Of a stretch of DNA of 57,347 nt, positions 51,266 to 57,347 are shown piece by piece. The DNA lies in the NCBI GenBank assembly GCA_902493345.1, contig CABUPM010000003.1:1-57347 (forward strand), in the 5' to 3' direction. Numbering within the stretch: position 1 is the stretch's first letter; every line of letters begins with the position of its first letter. This stretch comes from an uncultured Eubacteriales bacterium (GTDB taxonomy: Bacteria; Bacillota; Clostridia; Lachnospirales; Bianqueaceae). The notes under the pieces are model-generated. The model was not told the origin of the DNA. It worked only from the letters and a program-made list of their open reading frames with translations, and made no database searches. The position numbers and the translations under genes are program-made.

Positions 51266-51336
51266 TTGCAATTAGAATACGATTCTCTTAAAATAGGCGC
51301 TGCGGTTAGAGAAAACTAACTGCAGCACTTTTCTTT
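51266..51336 (+). promoter_or_regulatory. Dyad-containing promoter and leader hairpin before the ZinT-like gene
   Basis: TTGCAA (51266-51271), 17 bases, TAAAAT (51289-51294). The spacer contains AGAAT-ACG-ATTCT, a candidate operator. Right at the predicted start is the hairpin GCTGCGGTTAG/CTAACTGCAGC (51299-51326), followed by a T-rich run. It may terminate araC transcription or attenuate the downstream gene. Confidence 0.55.
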
Positions 51337-51347
51337 TAGGAGGATAT

Positions 51348-52103
51348 ATGAAAATGAAACAAAAAAAGATCGTCAGTATGTTTACTGCACTGATTGTAGC
51401 GTTGGCCCTTCTGGCCGGGTGTGCGGGTACACCAACACCGAATACAAGTGTGCCGGTGAATTCCGGCAACGTGGAAAGCAGCGCGGATATCGATGAAAAT
51501 CAGGCCGCGGCGGAACAGCTGCTGGTGGACCTGACAGGACGGTATCAGGAGCTTTGGCCGGTAATTCTCGACAGCACTTATGAGTCGTTGTGGCTTGACA
51601 ACTGTAAAGCATTGGTTGGTGAAGAGAATGCGCAGGCGGCCTATGATAAACTGGCTTCAATGGTTACGGGTACGATTTATGGCGAGGCAGCCGTGAAGGC
51701 TTATGCCGATGGAGGTGGAGTTTATGACTGCTCCTTTACCGAGGGACTGAGTACGCTGGAGTTTGACGGGACGACTTCCACAATCAAGGGATATGATGCG
51801 GCGAGAAAAGAATTGTTCTCACATACATATCATTATATCGGCATGGAAGAGGTCCGCGGTCTGTATGAATATGAGAGCGATGACACGAATTCCGGCGAGT
51901 TTACGTATTTCTGCATCGCGCCGGATACCTCCGCGACAACCTATCATATTGAATTCCGTTATGGCAGTGATCTGAATATGTTGGGCCAGTACAGCGAGGG
52001 AAATTACGCGTACTGGCTGGCATCCGGAATTTCTACCGATTACGACCAGAAGATGATTGAGAATTGTATTGAGCTTTTCTGCACCGAAAATCTGTCAGAG
52101 TAA
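51348..52103 (+). CDS. Lipoprotein with ZinT/YodA-like domain
   Basis: A 251-residue lipoprotein: basic MKMKQKK, hydrophobic core, lipobox LAGC. After a short Ser/Thr/Pro linker, about 190 residues resemble the ZinT (YodA) metal-binding lipocalin-like fold. WPVILDS, GTIYGEAAVKAYADGG, and a helical/strand ending with CIAPDTSATTYHIEFRYGSD correspond to the ZinT region where zinc histidines sit. Only one of those His (HIEF) is kept, so metal binding may be weak or altered. It lies after an AraC regulator and before an ABC-exporter fragment. Metal or siderophore handling is an inference. Confidence 0.65.
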   Translation: MKMKQKKIVSMFTALIVALALLAGCAGTPTPNTSVPVNSGNVESSADIDENQAAAEQLLVDLTGRYQELWPVILDSTYESLWLDNCKALVGEENAQAAYDKLASMVTGTIYGEAAVKAYADGGGVYDCSFTEGLSTLEFDGTTSTIKGYDAARKELFSHTYHYIGMEEVRGLYEYESDDTNSGEFTYFCIAPDTSATTYHIEFRYGSDLNMLGQYSEGNYAYWLASGISTDYDQKMIENCIELFCTENLSE

Positions 52104-52135
52104 GTTCCATCTTTCGTTGAAGGAGGAGGTTCCGC

Positions 52136-52465
52136 ATGAAAAAGAATTCTGAGATATCCAGAATGTTCGCTTATGCAGGCAATCGGCACTGGCTTACGAT
52201 TCTGGGTATGATTTTGGCCGGACTCAGTACAGTAATGTCGATGATTCCGTTTGTCTGCATTTGGTTTGTTGTACGGGATATGCTGAATGCCCTGGTGGCA
52301 GGAGATATTGGTCTGGCGTCTCATAGCAGCGTTTATGCCTGGTGGGCGGCAGGCTGTTCCGTTCTGAGTATTCTGTTGTATTTTCTTGCTCTGTGCTGTT
52401 CTCATCTGGCGGCGTTCCGTACAGCGACCAATATGAAAAAGGCAGCGGCCGATTGGAAGCTATAA
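52136..52465 (+). pseudogene. N-terminal fragment of an ABC exporter (truncated)
   Basis: A 109-codon frame equal to the first part of the membrane domain of an ABC exporter half-transporter: ISRMFAYAGNRHWLTILGMIL, two or three helices, then the characteristic SHLAAFRTATNMKK. In intact homologues about 470 further residues with the rest of the membrane domain and the ATPase follow. Here the protein ends after AAADWKL, and no ATPase sequence is found in any frame before the terminator at 52486. RBS GGAGGAGG is still good. It is interpreted as a deletion remnant. Confidence 0.75.
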
Positions 52466-52485
52466 GAGTATGTAAGAGTCAGTCG

Positions 52486-52519
52486 ATCCGGGGGCGCCAG
52501 GCGGTACCCTCGGATTTTT
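52486..52519 (+). terminator. Terminator after the ABC fragment
   Basis: ATCCGGGGG pairs with CCCTCGGAT (8 of 9), followed by TTTT. Confidence 0.7.
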
Positions 52520-52612
52520 GTATGCGTCCGTGTTCTGTTTGACATCCGAAGGCATAGGATAGTAACGTTCCCCGCCATGCGGGCAACGGACTATGAAAAA
52601 GGATGTGAAACG

Positions 52613-53608
52613 ATGCGGGAATTAAGCCATGAGACACTGGAGGAGTTTGGATTGACGGTACAGCGCAGCAGCCGGGAATTCGGAGCATATCTGTGCGAGA
52701 CAGAGGCAGGGCTGTACCTTGTGAAAAGCGTGGATAATTCAGAGAGAGAACTGCGCCTGGCGCATCAGGTCAAAACACACCTGCGTCAGAGGGGACTGAC
52801 ACAGACGGACGCGTATATGCTGACGCGGGAGGGGCAGCCGTGGCTGAACCAGAACCGGGAGATCCTTACCGTACGGCATTGGATTCGGGGAAACGAAGCG
52901 GAACTGGCCAAGCCGGAGGTCTACAGGGAGCTTGGAAGGGTTCTGGGAACGCTGCATACCTGCTGTACGGGATTGGAACTGCCGGAAGGAATCGAGGCGG
53001 CGCACAGGTACGGAGAATTGCCCGACAGGTTGGAACGTCAGCTTAGACGGGTCCGTTTTATGGGGAAAAATATTCGGCGCAGAGGGCGTCTGGAAGAGTT
53101 TGAGCTGATGTTTCTGCAGGTGCTGCGCTGTTGTGAGGACAGCGCCAGGGAAGCGCTGGAGGGACTGCGCTCCGGCTGTGCCGAGGAGAACGCGCGGTGG
53201 GCGGAGGAAGAGAGGATGTTCTGTCATAACGCGTTTTCCAATCATAGTGTATTGTTCGGGAAGGATGGATATCTGATTCATGATTTTGAGGCGGTACAGC
53301 TGGCGGAGCCGGTGATGGATCTGGCAAGGATGATGGAGAAGCTTCTCAGAAAGAACGGGTGGCGGACGGAACCGGCCTGGGAGCTGTTAAGCGCTTATGA
53401 AGAAGCACGGACATTGCGGCCTTATGAGCGAAAAGTTTTATACTATTACCTGCTATACCCGAAGCGGGTGCTGGAGCTGGCGGCGGAAGGCTACGAGAAG
53501 CGTTCCTGGAAGGTGCCTGCACAGTATAGAAACAAGCTGCAGGAATTTCTGGAACAGTGCGAGGAGAGACGGCGGAGTCTGGAGCAATTAAAAATGAACT
53601 TGTTATAA
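52613..53608 (+). CDS. CotS-like spore coat kinase-fold protein
   Basis: A 331-residue protein with the aminoglycoside-phosphotransferase-like fold of CotS/CotI spore coat proteins. The N-lobe has LYLVKSVDNSERELRLAHQV with the ATP-lysine candidate. The catalytic loop corresponds to MFCHNAFSNHSVLF (His-Asn instead of the usual HGD-x-x-x-x-N, so activity may be altered). The metal motif is YLIHDFEAV. RVLELAAEGYEKRSW near the end is typical of the family. ATG 52613 follows AAAGGATG; an upstream ATG at 52577 is possible. It suggests a spore-forming host. Confidence 0.82.
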   Translation: MRELSHETLEEFGLTVQRSSREFGAYLCETEAGLYLVKSVDNSERELRLAHQVKTHLRQRGLTQTDAYMLTREGQPWLNQNREILTVRHWIRGNEAELAKPEVYRELGRVLGTLHTCCTGLELPEGIEAAHRYGELPDRLERQLRRVRFMGKNIRRRGRLEEFELMFLQVLRCCEDSAREALEGLRSGCAEENARWAEEERMFCHNAFSNHSVLFGKDGYLIHDFEAVQLAEPVMDLARMMEKLLRKNGWRTEPAWELLSAYEEARTLRPYERKVLYYYLLYPKRVLELAAEGYEKRSWKVPAQYRNKLQEFLEQCEERRRSLEQLKMNLL

Positions 53609-53623
53609 AAACCGGTAAAGGAC

Positions 53624-53652
53624 TTTTCAGAATGGGAAAAACATGATATAAT
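53624..53652 (+). promoter_or_regulatory. Promoter for the PEGA-protein gene
   Basis: TTTTCA (53624-53629), 17 bases, TATAAT (53647-53652), with TG one base before the -10. Confidence 0.6.
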
Positions 53653-53695
53653 GATATACGGTGAGCAATATCGGGATAGAGAAAGGAGCATACCG

Positions 53696-55336
53696 ATGAG
53701 TGACAAATGGACGAAGGACGAATGGTCCGGATCTCCTGATTCTAAAGATAACCGGACGCCGGAGGCGGCATCCGAGACAACACAGCAGCTGAGGAATGAA
53801 TTCTTTGGCGAGGAAAAGAAAGAGGCTACGTTTGTATCCGGACAGAGAGAACCGCGGGATGTGGATGCGATGGAGACGGTGCAGCTGACAGAAGAGCTGC
53901 CGGAGGATCCGCAGGAGGAAGAGGACAATCCGACCGGGAAGATCCTGCGGAATGTCCTGATTGCGGGAATCGCCATCGTGGCGGTTGTGATCGTGCTGTT
54001 CCTGATTCTGTCCAAAACTTTGTTGGGCAGAGGCGAGAATTCCAGTCAGCCGGCAGAATCTTCAAGCAGCGTAGAGGAGAGTTATACGGGACAGTCAAGA
54101 ACGGGTGTCATTACAGCAGTGGATTCTGAGAACATGCGTGTTACGGTCTACAGCAGCGATACAGACAAGGAGATCCTCTTTGAACTGGCCGGTGTGGATC
54201 AGGTGACGGATGCATACGGCAATGTGATAGGCTTTGCTTCCCTGCGTATCGGACAGGTCGTAGATGTGTCTTATCAGGAGGGCAGTGTCAATCGTGTTGA
54301 GAGACTGCGTCTGTCCTCGGTGGCGGAGGAGATCCGCAACGCGTATGGACTGACTGTGTCGGGCGGAGAGATCCGTTATAATGGCAGGACGTATCAGTAT
54401 GATAGCCATCTGGTATGTACATATGGCGGGAACAAGATGGACCCGACAGAGATTACCGAGCAGTATGTCGTCAATTTGCAGATCGTGGGCAATCATGTCT
54501 ATACGGCGGCAGTGATGCAGAGTGTCGGGACAGTGACGCTGAAGGAGACGGAGAACTATGAGAATGCGAAGATTGTTTTTACGCCTTCTTATGGAAAACC
54601 GGTGGAAGTGACAGTAGAGAAGGATATGGAGCCGATTGTGCTTACAGAAGGCTTCAACAAGTATAAAATAGAACAAGACGGCGTGACGCTGGCGTCCGGC
54701 ACGGTTTTTGTAGAGGCACAGGTGCGGCAGCAGCTTGCGCTGCCAGTGACCGGCAAGAATCAGACAGTAGTGGATGTCAATGTTTTGCCGGAAGGAGTCC
54801 GGGCGACGGTCAAGCTGGATGGAGAGGAACAGGATTCTACAACACTGACTGTAGACTATGGAGAGCATGAACTGGAGATTTCGGCAGAGGGATATGAGAC
54901 GGTGACACAGAAGATCACGGTATCCCAGCCCTATATGCAGGTTACGGTCCATATGGAAGCGACAGATATCAAGGTTTCTCTGACTACGTCATTAAGTGGT
55001 GTTGTGGTATACTGCGACGGAGAATACATGGGTGTCTGCGATGGAACGGCGGTGGAGTTCCGCCTGACAGAAGGAACCTATTATCTTCTGTTGGCCAAGT
55101 CGGGCTACGAGGCGATAGGCTATGACCTGGTTCTGAATGCCAATACGCCGCCGGTTGTGAATCTGTATTTCTCGCAGTTTAGGGAACATGTGGAGGAGAG
55201 CTCTCAGGAGGAAAGCTCTGAAGAGGAATCCTCAGCGGAAGAGAGTTCCGCGGAAGAGGAGAGTTCTCAGGAAGAGAGCGTGCCGGAGGAGAATTCGGCG
55301 GAAGAGTCTTCCAGTGAGCAGTCCGTAGGGGAGTAA
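53696..55336 (+). CDS. Membrane-anchored PEGA-domain protein
   Basis: A 546-residue protein with an acidic cytoplasmic N-terminus (about 80 residues), one membrane helix near 83-105, and a large extracytoplasmic part. After a Ser-rich spacer come beta domains. Two PEGA-like repeats lie at about 365-425 (VLPEGVRATVKLDGEE, DYGEHELEISAEGYETV) and 435-495 (SGVVVYCDGEYMGVCDG, EGTYYLLLAKSGYEAI). The last about 45 residues are almost only Ser and Glu. PEGA domains bind surface or signalling partners; the role here is unknown. RBS AAAGGAG. The phosphoglucomutase follows 66 bases later. Confidence 0.82.
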   Translation: MSDKWTKDEWSGSPDSKDNRTPEAASETTQQLRNEFFGEEKKEATFVSGQREPRDVDAMETVQLTEELPEDPQEEEDNPTGKILRNVLIAGIAIVAVVIVLFLILSKTLLGRGENSSQPAESSSSVEESYTGQSRTGVITAVDSENMRVTVYSSDTDKEILFELAGVDQVTDAYGNVIGFASLRIGQVVDVSYQEGSVNRVERLRLSSVAEEIRNAYGLTVSGGEIRYNGRTYQYDSHLVCTYGGNKMDPTEITEQYVVNLQIVGNHVYTAAVMQSVGTVTLKETENYENAKIVFTPSYGKPVEVTVEKDMEPIVLTEGFNKYKIEQDGVTLASGTVFVEAQVRQQLALPVTGKNQTVVDVNVLPEGVRATVKLDGEEQDSTTLTVDYGEHELEISAEGYETVTQKITVSQPYMQVTVHMEATDIKVSLTTSLSGVVVYCDGEYMGVCDGTAVEFRLTEGTYYLLLAKSGYEAIGYDLVLNANTPPVVNLYFSQFREHVEESSQEESSEEESSAEESSAEEESSQEESVPEENSAEESSSEQSVGE

Positions 55337-55402
55337 GTCATAGCAATGTCATTGACAGGATATTCTGTCAGCATAGAAAATCACTGTAAGGAGGGTTTCA
55401 GG

Positions 55403-57094
55403 ATGGAAGAGTACAAAAAGAGGTACGAGCGGTGGCTCGCATCGGATGCGGTGGATGAAAAGACCAAGGCAGAGCTTCAGTCCATCAGCGGAGACGAGAA
55501 GGAGATTCAGGATCGTTTTTATAAGGACCTGGAATTCGGAACGGCAGGACTTCGAGGCGTGATCGCGGCTGGCGACAATCGTATGAATGTATATACGGTA
55601 CGTCGGGCCACACAGGGATTGGCCAATTATCTTCTGCAGAAGGACCCGGCTGTTGTGGAAAAGGGCGTGGCGATCGCCTATGACTCCCGGAATCAGTCCG
55701 ATGTCTTCGCAAGAGAGACAGCTGCTGTATTCAACGGCAATGGAATTAAGGCGTATGTATTTGAGTCTCTGCGTCCGGTGCCGGAGCTGTCCTATACGGT
55801 CCGCAAACTGGGATGCAAGGCGGGCGTTGTAATTACGGCCAGTCACAATCCGGCCAAATACAATGGCTATAAGGCGTATTGGGAGGACGGCTGTCAGGTC
55901 CCACCTCCAATGGACAGCGAGATCATCGATGAGGTTGTGAAGGTAGATATCTTTGACAGTATCCATAAGATGGAGAGAGCGGAAGCGGAGAAGGCCGGAC
56001 TGTATGTGGAGATCGGCGAGGAGATCGACTCTGCATATATCGCGGAGATCAAGAAGAGATTGATCGATCCGGAGAACCTGAAGAAGTGCGCTGCGGACCT
56101 GAAGATCGTCTATACGCCACTGCATGGTACAGGAAACAAGCCGGTACGCCGTATTCTGGCAGAGTGCGGATTTACGCAGGTTCATGTAGTACCGGAGCAG
56201 GAGCTGCCGAACGGCAATTTCCCGACGGTGCCGCTGCCGAATCCGGAGGACCCGCGAGCCTTGGAGATGGCCTGCAAGTTGGGAGAGCAGATCGATGCCG
56301 ACCTGATCGTAGGAACCGATCCGGACGCTGACCGTGTAGGTATTATGGTCAAGACGCCGGAGGGTTATAAGACCTTTACCGGAAATATGACCGGTATGCT
56401 GTTAACGCATTATATTCTGGATGCCCGTAAGAAGACGGGTACGCTTCCCGCAGACGGTTTTGTAGTAAAGAGTATTGTAACTACGGAAATGGTTCGTCCT
56501 ATGGCGGAAGAGTATGGAGTTGAACTGCGGGATGTACTGACCGGATTCAAGTATATCGGACAGCAGATCCTGAGAAGCGAGCAGACGGGTAAGGGAACCT
56601 TCCTGTTTGGCTTTGAGGAAAGCTATGGATATCTGTGCGGAACCTATGCGCGGGACAAGGATGCGGTAAGCGCGGCGATGCTGATCTGTGAGATGGCGGC
56701 CATCTGTAAGTCACAGGGCGTGAGCCTGATTGACCATCTGGAGGCGCTGTATCAGAAGTACGGATATTATAAGGAGGCAGTGGTTTCTAAGGCGTTTGAG
56801 GGAATCGAGGGCGCGGCCAAGATGAAGGAGATCATGGCGGCTATGCGGGCCAATCCAAAGAGCACTTACGCGGGTTTAAAGGTTGTAGCTGTGGAGGATT
56901 ATCTTCCGGGATACAAGGATTACCCGAAATCAGACGCGCTCCGGATTCGTCTGGAGAACAATTGCTGGGTATGCGTACGTCCCTCTGGAACAGAGCCGAA
57001 GATCAAGTTCTATTTTGGAGCCAACGGCAAGAGCGCGGCAGAGGCGGAAGCGCTGCTGCAGGCGCTGAAGGCGGAAATGACCGCGGATATGTAA
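55403..57094 (+). CDS. Phosphoglucomutase/phosphomannomutase
   Basis: A 563-residue alpha-D-phosphohexomutase of the PgcA type, interconverting glucose-1-phosphate and glucose-6-phosphate. The phosphoserine loop is TASHNPAKYNGYK, the metal-binding loop is GTDPDADRVGI, the sugar-binding loop is GFEESYGYL, and the phosphate-binding loop is RPSGTEPKIKFY. ATG 55403 follows AAGGAGGG; an in-frame ATG 57 bases upstream lacks one. A terminator follows at 57110. It supplies sugar phosphates for glycogen, wall polymers and possibly the GT2 polysaccharide. Confidence 0.94.
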   Translation: MEEYKKRYERWLASDAVDEKTKAELQSISGDEKEIQDRFYKDLEFGTAGLRGVIAAGDNRMNVYTVRRATQGLANYLLQKDPAVVEKGVAIAYDSRNQSDVFARETAAVFNGNGIKAYVFESLRPVPELSYTVRKLGCKAGVVITASHNPAKYNGYKAYWEDGCQVPPPMDSEIIDEVVKVDIFDSIHKMERAEAEKAGLYVEIGEEIDSAYIAEIKKRLIDPENLKKCAADLKIVYTPLHGTGNKPVRRILAECGFTQVHVVPEQELPNGNFPTVPLPNPEDPRALEMACKLGEQIDADLIVGTDPDADRVGIMVKTPEGYKTFTGNMTGMLLTHYILDARKKTGTLPADGFVVKSIVTTEMVRPMAEEYGVELRDVLTGFKYIGQQILRSEQTGKGTFLFGFEESYGYLCGTYARDKDAVSAAMLICEMAAICKSQGVSLIDHLEALYQKYGYYKEAVVSKAFEGIEGAAKMKEIMAAMRANPKSTYAGLKVVAVEDYLPGYKDYPKSDALRIRLENNCWVCVRPSGTEPKIKFYFGANGKSAAEAEALLQALKAEMTADM

Positions 57095-57109
57095 GAATAA
57101 GCAATAATA

Positions 57110-57149
57110 AAAATGGGGTGCGGATCTTATGGTCCGTACCCCATTTTGT
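57110..57149. terminator. Terminator after the phosphoglucomutase
   Basis: AAAATGGGGTGCGG pairs with CCGTACCCCATTTT (13 of 14); it can serve both strands. Confidence 0.88.
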
Positions 57150-57163
57150 ATGATGATCAGAAT

Positions 57164-57347
57164 TTACGGCATGAGCGCCCGGGCAGAGACAATCAGCGCT
57201 CCGGCTTCCAGAACATAAGGACGCAGTTCGTCGGCGGACCAATCCTCCGCCAGAGTATAGAGCCCACGGTAAAGAAAATCATTGACGGCGGGATCCTGCT
57301 GCTGCGCCGAATAGAGCGCCAGCATCCGCAAGGCAGCCAGCAGCAGC
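57164..57347 (-). CDS. Partial gene at window edge, unknown function
   Basis: An open minus-strand frame enters from beyond the window and stops at TAA 57166-57164. The visible C-terminal 60 residues include LRMLALYSAQQQDPAVN and DELRPYVLEAGALIVSARAL. It is helical and not recognised. The convergent terminator at 57110 and codon use like that of its neighbours support a real gene. Confidence 0.6.
   Translation of the reverse strand, partial: LLLAALRMLALYSAQQQDPAVNDFLYRGLYTLAEDWSADELRPYVLEAGALIVSARALMP

Noticed and set aside
52613..53608. Aminoglycoside resistance kinase
   Set aside because: The kinase-like fold is shared, but the catalytic loop is altered (HNAFSNH) and the C-terminal family features match CotS-type spore proteins.
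1..57347. CRISPR arrays or intact insertion sequences
   Set aside because: No regularly spaced direct repeats and no transposase frame were found. The large palindromes are single hairpins.

Overview
The window looks like a chromosomal segment of an anaerobic Gram-positive spore-former of the class Clostridia, probably a gut or rumen member. The evidence is a glycyl-radical propanediol dehydratase, a CotS-like spore protein, strong AGGAGG ribosome binding sites, many consensus TTGACA-N17-TATAAT promoters, and envelope proteins with Ser/Glu-rich linkers. Base composition is moderate. Housekeeping genes (pyrBI, guaB, asnS, purE, lysC, mgtE, rarA, cca, phosphoglucomutase, tRNA-Pro) are mixed with carbohydrate genes.

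Layout. 1-8.5 kb: minus-strand glycyl-radical 1,2-propanediol dehydratase with its activase; a DUF3137-like membrane protein; then a minus-strand run pyrB-pyrI-flavin reductase-ketopantoate reductase-like-PL22-like. 8.5-16.2 kb: guaB, a lipoprotein, the decayed tail of a GH3 gene, an esterase, and a frameshifted GH106-like gene. 16.3-22.4 kb: an ABC ATPase, a giant FtsX-type permease with a coiled-coil insert, and an ECF sigma factor with a long C-terminal extension. 22.4-28.8 kb: a frameshifted GNAT gene, asnS, purE, lysC, and mgtE with a long structured leader. 28.7-33.7 kb: a processive GT2 glycosyltransferase, then fucI-fucU-oxidoreductase. 33.8-36.5 kb: PIN/NYN protein, VanY-type carboxypeptidase, M50 protease. 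36.6-37.8 kb: tRNA-Pro(GGG) and a phage-type holin/endolysin pair, each interrupted by an in-frame TAG. 37.9-43.3 kb: YitT protein, metallophosphoesterase, AlbA_2 ATPase, MATE pump with divergent MerR regulator. 43.3-48.8 kb: GH105 and GH4 divergently transcribed, rarA, a small unknown gene, Lrp, DUF1540. 48.8-57.3 kb: cca, AraC regulator, ZinT-like lipoprotein, an ABC-exporter fragment, CotS-like protein, PEGA protein, phosphoglucomutase and a truncated gene at the edge.

How the genes fit together. The carbohydrate genes point to breakdown of rhamnogalacturonan and pectin fragments: PL22-like, GH105, GH4 with the alpha-galacturonidase CHEV motif, GH106-like and an esterase. They also point to deoxyhexose use (fucI, fucU). 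Fucose and rhamnose fermentation yields 1,2-propanediol, the substrate of the dehydratase at the left end. The main loci for a second look are the mgtE leader, which can form mutually exclusive helices including one over the ribosome binding site; the amber-interrupted lysis pair; and two large nested palindromes that share a TGATATG core. No CRISPR array, intact insertion sequence or complete prophage was seen.
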